Assembly (NCBI GenBank): GCA_012295275.1
Contig: CM022674.1
Span: 16,505,649 to 16,569,648 of the forward strand
DNA length: 64,000 nt
From: Chrysomallon squamiferum
Taxonomy: Eukaryota > Mollusca > Gastropoda > Neomphalida > Peltospiridae
Direction: 5' to 3'
Positions within the stretch are counted from its first letter, which is position 1. Every line of letters starts with the position of its first letter. Shown in pieces: positions 51,244 through 64,000 of the stretch. The notes beneath the pieces were generated by a model. The model was given only the letters and a program-made list of their open reading frames with translations. It was not told where the DNA came from and did not search any database. The position numbers and the translations under genes are program-made.

Positions 51244-51679
51244 CAGGGGCGCACAAACTTTCTGGTCTTATAGACCGCAGCGCTTTAACTTCACTGACAC
51301 TAGGGCCGCAGACATTTCACTGTGATTACGTAAACTCTGAAAACGTAACATATATGATTTTGTATAATTTTCTAACAGTGAACCTCTGTGACTGAAAATG
51401 CTGCATGTAAATAATGGGTGCGTTTACATGTTTCCATATAAACTGACTTCTTTCTTGTTGATTCCCGTTAAAGCAAAAAATAAAACCGTTATTAATATCA
51501 TTTATTACTTTTATTAAATAACAACTTCAAAACTGTCGGATCTAAAAATGAATACTAGGCGACATTTTGTGTACGGCATCTGACAGTGATAGGAAATTGA
51601 TGTTGTACGAGTGTTTATACTGAGACGTTAAATGTGATGAGGTGACATCGTTTCCACGGCCGCAGGTTGCGCACCCCTG
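51244..51679. mobile_element. hAT-type MITE, 436 bp, with 16-bp terminal inverted repeats
   Basis: Left end CAGGGGCGCACAAACT; the right end reads CAGGGGTGCGCAACCT on the minus strand, 12 of 16 matching. CAGGGGTGCGCAA is a typical hAT terminus. The interior has GACCGCAGCGC and GGCCGCAG near the ends and no transposase. The 8-bp flanks (CTACACTA and ATTTACAA) no longer match, so the insertion is old. Confidence 0.75.
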
Positions 51680-52609
51680 ATTTACAAGGACATTTCTTCG
51701 TAAAACTGTAACTGCCTTCGTCTCGTCTCTGATCACGTTGTAAAAATCTTTAGCCAACATCTTAAGGGTACTTCAGAAATTGAAACGAACAAGTAAAATC
51801 ACAGAGTGGAATACAAATAAACTACCAAATCTTATACCTATTCAGAAATCAAGTTTGCCATATGTGATGTTCTTATATATTTATCACGCATTAGGTCGAA
51901 TCTGTTTTATTACTTTACATGCCTGCTACAGTTTCCTCTAAGTCGTAGATCACGCGCCAAATTAGCACCCATTGTTCTTTAAATGTTGACCAATTCGTTT
52001 TTTTTTTATTATTATAATTATTAAACATGAGAGTTAGCTGATAGGTACTGAGTCATAGGAAGGGATATCAGTTTGTTACACTCTTCTGAAATAACAAATT
52101 TGTTCAGTTTATCTTTAGTTATATATTATTATTAATGATACCCATCTATGTGAAAACACTGATCACGTTAACGATTTCTCACAGTAATGATCACCAATGA
52201 CTTAACAAGGTTGGATACAGATAATATCGATATTGAAGCTTTAATTCTAGTGATCTGAGTAAGTGTTTAAATTTCACACGTGTTGTGCTATTTTAGGAAC
52301 AGGTCTGCGGGCGACTCGTGTGATTCTTAGGGCGACGTGCTGCCCGCGGTCACCGTGTTGCTGTTCTAGAATCATTTTATTCATTTGTATTAAAAATTAA
52401 TAGTGTTCTTTTTCTTCTTTCTTCTTTTCCTTTCTTTCTTTCTTTTTTTTTTTTTTTTTTTTTGCAATTCTAAAAGAAAAAGTGTGAGTGTGGTAGAGTA
52501 GACACAGATAGACATAGATGTGATAAACAAAAACAAAATAAAAAAATAAATAAATATCTTTCTTTACATACGCACTATGTTAAGTATTTGGTGATTACAA
52601 GTTACAAAA

Positions 52610-52660
<51 letters not shown>

Positions 52661-53610
52661 GTTTACTTTAAACTATTTGATATTTAACTATACTCCTTGC
52701 AATACACAAACTGCGGCTAAAGGTTGGAGTACACTCCAGAAAGATGTTGCAGGTACTAATTATGGGCAATAAACTGTCTGAAATCATGAAAAAAAAAAAG
52801 ACAACTGAAGGCACAGGTGTGATAATTGATAGGAGAAACACAAAATAGTTTTCTTAGCTTTATACTTGCTGTGACTTGACTGCAATCAAACGTTACTTAT
52901 CATCTGGCCATTGTAGATGTTTTCTCTGACTCAGCTAATCTACACTTCAAGCTAAAATAAATCAAGTTTTGAAAATTAATTACTAAGGTATTAAGTTTAG
53001 TTTATTTCTAATTTAGCTTTCGAGCAAAAATTTCTTAGAGTACCATGAATATCATTTTCAGTAACAAATGCAAATTGTAAGCTGGCAACCATGATTCAAC
53101 TGAATTGTTCTACTCAAAATTGACCACATGATAGCCGGTTAGTACATTTAGCAAAGAGCGCATAATATCTGACATAGGCTTACCTACAATTCGTACATTC
53201 CTTAATGGCATCTACGAGTAGAACAAGTAACTAAAATTTGCTTCACACTGATTGTAAGAGGTATAAATAGCATCTATAATAGAAACTGTATAATATAATA
53301 GAAAATGAATTCGTATACAAGTTTAGAAGAACTGTGTTTATTGTCAAACTCTAATCACAACACTAAACAATGCATTTGACAGAAATAACGAAAGTCCACT
53401 GACTGATCGCAGAATGTGTTCAGCAGACCGTTGGACAAAATGGAGCCAAAATGTATCGATATTCAACTTTCAAGTGATCTGTTTCAAATAATAATTAAAT
53501 AAAGAAATAAATAGAAGAGACTAGACTTTGCCGCGGGTTAATACTAATACTAATGAAATTTAAAATATGAAGACAGAAAATGTTTGACATTATAAAACAT
53601 AGTGACCATT
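51680..53610. other. Intergenic or intronic sequence
   Basis: Includes poly(T) at 52445-52463 and (TG)24 at 52612-52660. No exon I can support, although exons of the gene ending at 53894 may hide here. Confidence 0.45.
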
Positions 53611-53619
53611 AGCAACAAT

Positions 53620-53894
53620 TGTACCAGACTAACATTTCGGCAAAGAGTAACGACCGACACCTTCAAAAATTTGAATGGATCGATGACACACACAATGACC
53701 TAGCGACCGAACATTCTTACACTGATATTCTTAAAATGATAAAACAAATTAAATCTTTCGTTCCTGCTACCGAAACCAGAATTTTAAATATTGAGGTCAA
53801 GATAGAGAAGTTTGTTTTAGAGAGAATTACGAAAAAAAAAATGAATAAACAACAAAAAACCGCACTCGTCGATGACAGACTGTTTCTGAGTTGA
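53620..53894 (+). CDS. Candidate terminal exon of an unrecognised gene
   Basis: Acceptor TTGTACCAG ends at about 53628; the frame stays open to TGA 53892-53894 and has non-repetitive, charged sequence (RHLQKFEWIDDTHNDLATEH, SFVPATETRILNIEVKIEKF). AATAAA follows at about 53929, 35 nt past the stop. Helical and Lys/Glu-rich at the end. No family recognised. If an ATG start is used instead, it begins at 53619 just before the AG. Confidence 0.42.
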
Positions 53895-54078
53895 CACTTG
53901 ATAGACGCTTAACAATAACATTGACAATAAAATATATTTCATGTCATTTCAATTTTTATAAGTACATATATTTAATTTTTGTGTGCCGGCACTGTGTCTA
54001 AAACGACACTTATGGTTGGTCCCAAGTGAATCCGCTTTTGACAGAGTCCACTGTATACGTACACATGAAACAAACAAA

Positions 54079-54079
<1 letters not shown>

Positions 54080-54131
<52 letters not shown>

Positions 54132-54224
54132 CCGTTTTCTCTGTCTACCACACAAATACCTGTATTCAAACGTTCTTAAACATATAAATACGCTCAAACA
54201 CACACATATCTAAAAGTATTTCTT

Positions 54225-54258
<34 letters not shown>

Positions 54259-54265
54259 CATTATC
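54080..54265. repeat. (CA)n tracts
   Basis: CA repeats at 54082-54128 and 54227-54256; further (TG)n/(CA)n at 54460-54550. Confidence 0.93.
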
Positions 54266-54486
54266 TGTTTATCTAACTCTGTATCTATGTATGTATGTTT
54301 CCCCAAAATTCTATATCCGCCACTGATCTACGAAGTAGACTACAGACCTTCGTTTCATAACGTTATGAAGTCCAGAGCAGAAATAGCCATTTTTCTTAAA
54401 ACAAAGAAAACGGATTTATATTCAGTAAGATTGCCATTAGACTAGCTACTTCAAGGAGACACACACACACACACGTGTGTGTGTAG

Positions 54487-54541
<55 letters not shown>

Positions 54542-54667
54542 TGTGTGTATCTGTATCTATGTAGAAAGAGAAAAGAGAGAGATATAAATACTCACAATCT
54601 AATCTCGCATAACTTTTTCTTAAGAATACGTACATACGTACATACAAACAAACATACACACAAGTAA

Positions 54668-54902
54668 GTTGATAAACTTGTAGTTATCAATGTTTCTAGT
54701 AGTTTACGTCAATTATGTTGATAAACTAATAGTGACAACGTTTCTAGTAGTAGCACACTAAGAAAGTTTATAAATTTGTAGTGACAAAGCTTCTAGTAAT
54801 ACTAAGAAAGTGTATAACTCTGTAGTGACAAAGCTTCTAGTACATACTAAGAAAGTGTATAACTCTGTAGTGACAAAGCTTCTAGTACATACTAAGAAAG
54901 CT
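54668..54902. repeat. 45-60-bp tandem repeat, five copies
   Basis: Units contain GTGACAAAGCTTCTAGTA and AAGAAAGTGTATAACTCTGT; the last two are identical with a 45-bp period, the first three diverged and longer. The period of 45 leaves an open frame through the last two, which I regard as accidental. Confidence 0.85.
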
Positions 54903-55067
54903 GGTAGTTGCGGAATATTAACAATCAGTTTTTACATAAGAAGGCTGAAAGGAAGAAATAACAACACGTTTGTTTTAAACTACAGTCAGATTTGTTTACT
55001 AATCTATAATGTTACATACAAGTTTGTGAACATTAAGAACATAATGTGATGAAATTAATATTATTTT

Positions 55068-55070
55068 GAA

Positions 55071-55112
<42 letters not shown>
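55068..55112. repeat. (ATT)n microsatellite
   Basis: About 14 units. Confidence 0.93.
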
Positions 55113-55114
<2 letters not shown>

Positions 55115-55269
55115 TTCTGTCCTTTTTGTTAAAATGAACTTACTTTTAATCTGTTTTACATTTTACATAAATATAATGCAGTGACTGAGGATAATATGTA
55201 AGTAAACCTATCACTTTTGTTAATATAAAGAAATAAATTATAAGAAGAGGAAAGGCGCGCACTTTAGCG

Positions 55270-56050
55270 TATGTCACTGTGTATTTATGTCACTGTGTAT
55301 TTGTGTATGTTGCTGTGTATTTGTGTATGTTGCTGTGTGTTTTTGTATGTATCAGTTTATGTTTGTGTGTTGGTGTGTGTTTTTGAGTGTAGGTGTTTCA
55401 TTGAGTGCGAGCGTGTTACTGTTAAAACAAAACAAAATCGTTGCAAAATATAATTACCCGTATTTTATTTTTTATTAGTTGATGCCTTACTTATCTCCCT
55501 TTCTTAAACTTACACACAGTATATACTATTCACCTTTATTTGAAATGTTAAAGCATGAGTGGGTGTGTAATTGAGCTTATGTATGACAAACATCTGTTAG
55601 TGTGGGTGTTTATAGATATGTGCTTTTGTGTCTTTGATTTTGTGTGTGTTTTTGTGTATGTACGTAGGTGTGTGTGAATGTGTTTGTGTTGGAGCATGTA
55701 TGTGTATGAATGTAAAATCAGTGGATATGTACGAATATGTCTGTATTTGAGACTGAGTATAGTTTTTGCTATCTGTGTATGTGTGTGAAAGACAGTGTAC
55801 ATGTTTTTATGTATGTATATATGTGAAAGATAATGTACATGTTTATATGTATGTGTATGTGTAAAAAATAGTATACATGTTTGTATGCATATATAAGTAT
55901 GTGAAAGAGTGTATATCTTTATATGCATGTACACATGTGAAAGATAATGCACATATTTATGTGTATGAAAAATAATGTACGTTTATATGTATTTATACAT
56001 GTTTTTGCACATGTTTATATGAATGTAGGTGTGTGAAAGATAATACATTT
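55270..56050. repeat. Degenerate GTGTAT-rich region with 60-70-bp periodicity
   Basis: 55270-55400 repeats TATTTGTGTATGTTGCTGTG. 55780-56045 repeats TGTGAAAGATAATGTACATG about five times with spacing near 65 bp. The 134-codon antisense frame is a product of this periodicity. Confidence 0.75.
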
Positions 56051-56214
56051 TTTGTATGTATGTCTATATCGGTTATCAAACATCTGTGTGTAAAATGTTG
56101 AATTTTGGGGTCTTTTTTCCGCTAGCGTATTTATTATTAGTAGTAGTATTAGTATTAGTATTATTATTAGTAGTAGTAGTAGTAATAGTATTATCATAAT
56201 CATCATCATCATCA

Positions 56215-56496
56215 TCATTTCATAAACTTTGTTTTTTTTTTTTTCTGTTTTTCTTTATCGCTAAGAACAGCAAAAAGTTCAGGATGAAATGAAACGAAAA
56301 ATGAAAACAAAAATTTCATTTTCTGTGGCCATGTTCCCGCACCCATCTTTTTGTACAGCAATATCGTTAATATGTTCACAGGATGTTCGCGATCTCGAAG
56401 TGTCTTGATGAATGTTATTAACAAACAGTTGTTAACTTCGTCGTTTATTCTGCATACTACATAAAAAAAACATATGCTAATAATCACTAACATCAT
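56215..56496 (-). CDS. Weak candidate exon
   Basis: The antisense frame contains NDEVNNCLLITFIKTLRDRE and HPVNILTILLYKKMGAGTWP, non-repetitive and protein-like, after an acceptor-like TTTATGTAG. It is followed by a poly-lysine artefact. No family recognised; may be a transposon relic. Confidence 0.22.
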   Translation of the reverse strand: MMLVIISICFFYVVCRINDEVNNCLLITFIKTLRDREHPVNILTILLYKKMGAGTWPQKMKFLFSFFVSFHPELFAVLSDKEKQKKKKTKFMK

Positions 56497-56729
56497 CCGC
56501 TAATGATTATAGTTCCTGTCTATGACATTTTGGTGCGTGCGTTGAACCATCTACTTGGTTTGTCAGACATGTTTACAAAATAACGACACAGTGATTCTCT
56601 TTATTGCGACAGACTTCAAACGACATCGTAACGACAAGTAAACGACTTTTGTTTTTACTAAGTCGTTATGGTGACATCTTCGGGAACGTGGTCTTGAATT
56701 AGAATATATAACCGTATATAATGATGATG

Positions 56730-56731
<2 letters not shown>

Positions 56732-56775
<44 letters not shown>

Positions 56776-56777
56776 CA
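56732..56777. repeat. (AAT)n microsatellite
   Basis: About 15 units. Confidence 0.93.
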
Positions 56778-56887
56778 TATTAATACACACACACATATAT
56801 AACCGTTCTATGTTAAGCAACGCATGGTTGTGTCTAAAATACGAATTAAAAAAATGGAGAGGTTAAACAATAATCCTAAACTTCACC

Positions 56888-57058
<171 letters not shown>

Positions 57059-57689
57059 AATATAGACAGACACACAACATACATTATTTGTGTTTAACGA
57101 AAAAGTAAAACTTTCTATTAGGAAGACAATGCACACATTTTGTACCTGTTTTCAGTCTCAGTCTCTCTCTTCTCTCTCTCTCTCTACATTAAAATGAAGG
57201 AACTGTTTCATATGAAAAACTCACTAAAAGTATGAATAAAAGGGTTACTTCAGAGGATAACATCGTACATATAAATTTTCCATCAGTTAATAGCAATATA
57301 ATCTATGAATAAATGAAAGAGAGATAACTCCTGTATAGCTTATTGTAAAGTGCACAAGAGTTAGCTGTTGTGGCCATATATAGTCAGTAAATTAGTTTTC
57401 TATTTACAAGAGAGCTGGATTTGGTAGTCTTCACAGCTGGTATAATAATGACCATGTTATGTACTCTCCTCTCTGTGCGACGGTTCATATCAGTGATTCT
57501 TTGCTGCTAACTGGATAGAGTAGTCCATGAAATTATGTCAGTTTTTCCTACATACATTTTGTTTTGTGTTTGTTTGTTTTTTTGTTCTTACGTTCACATC
57601 TGTGAGTTCCCTACTCACGCATCCCACTAGCCAGTGACTGTCCCAACATAGAGACAGTTGTATAACAATCCATGGCCAGGCTGAAAACA

Positions 57690-59340
57690 TAAACGTTTTT
57701 AATTACTACACCAGGCAAAAATCAAAATAACATAACATTAGAACACTACACTAAAAGTATTCCATCCAAATTCATCGATAATTCCATTATATTGGGTGAT
57801 TTCAATAGCAGAAACCACCTGTGGGGACTTACCAAACACTCATGTATAAATCATGACATGCCATGATATCACAACAGTGTCTGAAAGAATGGCATGTAAC
57901 TGTGAATGGACAGTCCTTAACAACATCAGCAGTAATCACATCCCAATGCTAGCCTCCTATAACACTGAACATAACTGGATAGTATCGATAATCCAGTATA
58001 GATCCCATGTGTTCAGCGGTGTTTCTGAATAGCAGCTCAACCGCTTGGAGACCGTGTACAATAACACTTTACACATTATTGCCAAGGTCTCCCCAGACAC
58101 ACCAAATAACAGGCTATTTGTGGAACTAAATATCCTTCCTCTCAAAATTAGGTGCAGCAAACAGTCTCTGAAACACTGGTTCCAAATTAAAAATCTCATC
58201 CCAACCCACCCTATAACTTCAATAATCCCAAATAACCTACCATATCATAACGTCATGAAATCATCATTAAATATAACACACAGGACACCCAATAGCCTGA
58301 ATTTACTGGATTAAGATCTAGAACGTAAGCCCCTGCCCTTGGAACCCCTGTGGACTGTAAAACAGCTAGACGTACATTTAACTCTTAGACATGAAGTCTC
58401 AAAAACTGAACACGACCCATTTAAAAATAGAATCTTTAAAGCAACCTTACATGACTATTACTCGGACTACACTCGCATATACACAGGCGGCTCCTAGAAC
58501 CCTGTCACGTGAAGAACTAGCATGTCCTTTCATGTCAGGCAAGAACTACCCGACCCACCCTTCAACTACAGAAGTAGACTGCCTACCAATCTATTCGTCT
58601 TTACTACGGAACTATCTGCTATCCTAACATTGCTTAAATGGGTCCTAACTCAAACTAACTAGCGGGTCCTAACTAGCGAGAAAAACCAAAAAAAAAAAAA
58701 AAATGAATTCATCCTAACTCCCTCAGCTCACTGCAAACTCTGCTCAAACTCAAATTTAGCAGCTCCCAGTATATTAAAGAGATCATCGACATTACCAGCT
58801 GTTTCACTTGAAAAGGACACAAAGTCACCTTCGAGTGGGTTCCCGCTCATGTGGGTGTTGTTGGAAATGATCTAGCAGAAACAAACGCTAAAACGTCCCT
58901 ACAAGACAGAACAATTGACTTTAAAAGTAAATACAACTGTAATGAAATTATGACCGTAGCGCACAACAGTCTAATACAATCTTGGCAAAAAGACTGGGAC
59001 AACAGAACCAGACCACAACACTGTATCATTAAGCCACAAGTAAACTCTCCCAGCCCACTCTCAGTCAACAACAAAACAACTCAAACTTTAACCCGCCTCA
59101 GAGTGGGAGTAACTTTTGGACTAAACGACTTCAGACATAGACTCCAACACAGGCTAATGGAAAAATGCGACAAATTCCATAAACTATACAACGTCAGACA
59201 CTATCTTTTCTACTGTCCTAAATACGACAAGGACAGACTTAACTTCAGTAATGCTCTAGCAAAAGTCAACATCAAGCTGACTACTGTCAATTATTTAACC
59301 GCCTCCGAAACACCTGAAAAATCAACTGGATAACGTTATA
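57690..59340 (+). mobile_element. Decayed LINE (Jockey/I-like): endonuclease and RNase H remnants, RT deleted
   Basis: 57770-57850 reads IILGDFNSRNHLWG, the GDFN endonuclease motif. 58040-58160 reads LETVYNNTLHIIAKVSPDTP and ELNILPLKIR, the post-RT segment. 58440-58660 contains YTRIYTGGS and FTTELSAILTLLKW, and 58825-58900 VTFEWVPAHVGVVGNDLAET: RNase H motifs. The C-terminal part (RHYLFYCPKYDKDR) is an open 160-codon frame from 58851. The RT palm with YADD is absent, and stops occur, for example just before KGHKVTFEW. Confidence 0.82.
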
Positions 59341-59344
59341 ATAC

Positions 59345-59517
59345 AATATTAGAATAAGTTGAAGCAACAGAAGTTACAATGTAAAAAGATGGATAGTTTA
59401 CCAACATATGATGGGGGTGATGAAGCTGGGGATGCTTGTAATCACACACATAAGTTATTATCATATAACATTAATAAATCTATATATAGGCACTAAATAT
59501 GAACTTCATTTTAGCTA

Positions 59518-59587
<70 letters not shown>

Positions 59588-60215
59588 TTGGCTATATTTT
59601 TATTTTATTTTTTGACATAGTTTATAAACTGAGCTTTTATATTAGGTTTAAAATAGGGGGTGTTTTTAACACCATTTTTCATTCTGTACTCTCTTTCGTA
59701 CTTTATTTAATTTTTAAACGTCTGTTTCGCTCACCTACTTATAAACTAGAGTGACTTCCCTTCCGTCAATAAAACGAGAACTTTATATGAACAATATATT
59801 CTATTTTTCATTAAGTGAGACCTATATATATATATATACATATATTCTATTATTGACAAAACGGAAATGACCATAGAAGGTCACCATACAGAGTAACTAA
59901 GAAAAAATCCATGAAGATTTATTAAAATATAAACAATATTCTTCCATTTGAAAGAAAAAATAATATACATATATATAGGAATAAAACTGCATGCTAACTT
60001 CATGTTGGCTCTACCAGCTCATCTTGGTGTGTTGTACTATCGAAGAAATACTAAACGCAAAATAAAAATGTTCAGTTTATATTTGAAGTCAACCCCTCGC
60101 AAATATATTGGAGCAAAATAAGATTAGACTGATAAACATGTTGCCGGATGGAACTCAGTTCCAAACAAATCAAACTAAATCTTCTCCATATTATTCAAAA
60201 CAGCACAATCCCAGG
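59345..60215. other. Intergenic sequence with (ATT)n
   Basis: (ATT)22 at 59519-59586. The remainder is AT-rich with no supported gene. Confidence 0.55.
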
Positions 60216-61396
<1,181 letters not shown>

Positions 61397-61454
61397 TTTT
61401 AACTTAGTGAACTTGGAGAATGATGCTGTAGGTTACAATAAAGTGCAATAGAAA

Positions 61455-61676
61455 AATGTTTACAAAGCTGACAACCAGACGAAGTTTATGTATAAGGAGA
61501 TTCACACATGTAAACGTAAATTAACCACACACAATATAGTAATAAAAAACAAATAAATAAATAAAATACAAATCAAAAAATATATACACAAATAATAAAT
61601 ATCTGTATCTCTGTATATGTGTATATATCTACATCGAAATAAATAAATATTCATATATAGTGACACATACACACTC

Positions 61677-61718
<42 letters not shown>

Positions 61719-61992
61719 GAATGTATGTGTGGTTTGTGTATATACGACAATTGTTTTTCAGTAAATGGACAGAGTGTCAGAAATGCTGGTATATTTAAAA
61801 TGGCGATCGGTACATACATACATACACATACATTCATATATATACATACATAAGCACACTAAAACACATACATTCATACATTTACATACATATACATATA
61901 CACACATACACACACAAACATACACATATATATACATACATATATGCACACATGTAGATAATATTATTACATATATTTGTCTCTTTTATTTT

Positions 61993-62052
<60 letters not shown>

Positions 62053-62158
62053 ACACACACACAAACACGTGGACAGAAAGGTGTTTCATCATAGTTATTT
62101 TGTATTTGTTATTTGATTTAATTTAATTTATGTTTCATCTTATTTTATCTTATTTTTA

Positions 62159-62215
<57 letters not shown>

Positions 62216-62590
62216 TTTAATTTATTCTATTTTAATTTATCTTTTTTTATTTTATTTCCATTATTCAAGTTTAGTTTATTTGTTTATTTTAGATCTCATC
62301 TAATCTTTTAGTTAAAAGCTTTTTTACTATTTATTTGTTGTTGTTTTTTTAGATATTTTTATTTTATTTGATATTATTATTATTGTTTTATTTATTGTTT
62401 TTCATGCTATCGTAGTTGGCAGCTGGTGTGAGGTTGGAATTATAATGAATGTTTAAATTATCATGCAACCGAAAAAGTGAACCAGATATTAAAACATATC
62501 TCTGATACTCTGAAACAATAGCCTAAATATGTGTTGTCAAGCTTGTTTCTAACTGTACCATTTGGAGAAAAGATTTGGTTGTTGTTATCG
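61455..62590. repeat. Microsatellite-rich region
   Basis: (CA)n at 61680-61711, TACATA-rich 61810-61950, (CT)26 at 61996-62049, (ATT)18 at 62160-62214. No gene. Confidence 0.8.
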
Positions 62591-62593
62591 TTA

Positions 62594-62609
62594 TTATTAT
62601 TATTATTAT

Positions 62610-62642
<33 letters not shown>

Positions 62643-62773
62643 CAGTAATAGTAGTAATAACAGCAGCAGCAGCAGCATTTGTATTAGTATTAGTATTGCT
62701 GCTGTTGTTTTATAATTTTTGTTGTTGCTGTTGTTTATTATTATTGTTATTATCATCATCATCATCATCATCA

Positions 62774-62832
<59 letters not shown>

Positions 62833-62834
62833 GA
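62594..62834. repeat. (ATT)(TAG)(CAG)(ATC)(ATT) compound microsatellite
   Basis: Successive trinucleotide blocks, each differing from the last by one base. Confidence 0.93.
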
Positions 62835-62993
62835 CATACTGTAGCCTCACTCGATTGTGTCATCGGTACATTTAATTTATATTTTTTGTTTGAGTTAGTT
62901 TCTTGTTCTTATAAATATGTTTATTTATACAGTAGGGTTAGCACCGTGCAACAAATATTGTATCAATTTTAAGTATTTTGAACTATCTGACCA

Positions 62994-62994
<1 letters not shown>

Positions 62995-63050
<56 letters not shown>

Positions 63051-63060
63051 AAAAAATAAA
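62995..63060. repeat. (AAT)n followed by poly(A)
   Basis: About 14 AAT units then about 20 A. Confidence 0.92.
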
Positions 63061-63820
63061 ACTGAAAAAAATTAAAATTAAAGAAAGAAAAAAAATAATA
63101 ACGAACGATCGAAAGTATGTGCATTTAAACGGACGTTACGATCTTTGAGTGATAAATTTACTATACCGAATCACAAACAGATCATCAGATCCTAAGAGAC
63201 AAGTAACTGAGATCAGCAATGGTGAATAATTTATTACATGATGGTATAATACTATCGTCATCATCAATACAAAACAACCTTTCATTCCTGTTTCTATGGC
63301 ATCTAATTTCAGTGGATTTAGCAGCCTAGCTAAAGTGTGAGGAGATGTAACTCTCAGTTTCTCAGTTTAGGTATGTATGTCTTAAACACCATTTATCAGC
63401 ACTAGACAAAAAGAAGAAGAAAAAAGCCATTTAGACTCCTATAGGAGTACTTATATTTAATTAGGATGAAACAGGAACAATGTAATTGGAAACTAGGAGT
63501 TCATTTCTTTCATAACACCTTACTGTACAAGATTAGAATATACAACATGAAATCTGCTTTATTATAAATAAATATTTTTGTTGGAAGAAATGGGCAATAA
63601 ATAAATGATTTTGAAAAAGAAGTTATTTTCATACTTTCACTGTCACTTCTCTATCTGAATGATTCGCCGAATCGTCCTGGCTTGACATAAAAATAGATAT
63701 ATTCTACGATGAAACAGACTGGATATTAATAAGCCTTCACCAGCAGAGCTTTGCGTCAGTCTGCTTTGACGATACATCCATTCAGAGGTTGAAATACTAC
63801 CGCACTGATAACATAACTGT
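63061..63820. other. Intergenic sequence
   Basis: Moderately complex AT-rich sequence; no frame or splice pair I can support. Confidence 0.5.
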
Positions 63821-63821
63821 G

Positions 63822-63911
63822 TAAAACAACAACAACAACAACAACAACAACAATAATAATGATAATGATAATAGTAGTAGTAGTAGTAGTAGCAGTAGCA
63901 GTAGCAGTAGC

Positions 63912-64000
<89 letters not shown>
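63822..64000. repeat. (CAA)n, (AAT/GAT)n and (TAG)n to the window edge
   Basis: (TAG)n with CAG interruptions from 63870 runs past the end of the window. Confidence 0.95.

Noticed and set aside
55548-55952. 134-codon frame rich in H, T, Y and I
   Set aside because: Follows the 65-bp GTGTAT-type periodicity; repeat artefact.

Overview
The window is eukaryotic nuclear DNA. It is strongly AT-rich, most genes are split by introns with GT..AG borders, and it is full of long microsatellites ((GA)n, (CA)n, (ATT)n, (AT)n) and decayed transposons. The gene families (a PAN/apple plus fibrinogen-domain lectin cluster, a WWE-PARP gene, a beta-microseminoprotein-like gene) and the MULE/Tc1/hAT/LINE mix fit a lophotrochozoan, most likely a mollusc and possibly a cephalopod. 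That placement is inference; nothing here proves the species.

Region 1 (about 0.5-28 kb) is a tandem cluster of fibrinogen-related (FREP/ficolin-like) genes, nearly all on the minus strand. By tracing splice sites I could rebuild one intact five-exon gene (24854-27400, 326 codons: signal peptide, PAN-like domain, fibrinogen C-terminal domain). The other copies are decayed versions of it at 2.8-4.6, 5.8-6.9, 10.7-12.4, 17.2-18.1 (inverted, plus strand) and 19.2-19.8 kb. Each has different lesions: an 8-nt slippage in a coding ACGG repeat, a 1-nt deletion, an in-frame 30-nt deletion, nonsense codons, missing exons, and a quadruplicated exon-2 splice acceptor. Flanking blocks (upstream box, LINE reverse-transcriptase remnants, an AT-rich 1-kb block, a 3' minisatellite) recur with each unit, so the cluster grew by segmental duplication of roughly 7-9 kb units. 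The 3' minisatellite is built from the last codons and stop codon of the gene itself. A relic of the same unit lies far away at 39.7-40.2 kb.

Region 2 (28-34 kb) is repetitive: a 70-bp array, a possible SINE, one candidate YWTD-propeller exon (29837-30004, minus), long microsatellites, and a 155-175-bp tandem repeat with embedded TTAGGG tracts (30862-31740).

Region 3 (33.9-37 kb) holds the 5' and middle part of a PARP12/ZAP-like gene on the plus strand (WWE domain and start of the PARP catalytic domain) with two apparent frameshifts; the catalytic core is not seen in the window.

Region 4 (37-57 kb) is mostly gene-poor and simple-repeat-rich. It contains a 38-bp array, a 25-bp array, three MULE-transposase fragments (one pair in inverted orientation), a 436-bp hAT-type MITE with 16-bp terminal inverted repeats, and two candidate exons, one of them terminal with a poly(A) signal at 53.9 kb.

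Region 5 (57-64 kb) has a decayed LINE with endonuclease and RNase H remnants and, at 60.2-61.4 kb on the minus strand, a three-exon gene for a 104-residue secreted cysteine-rich protein with a beta-microseminoprotein-type cysteine pattern. The window ends in (TAG)n.
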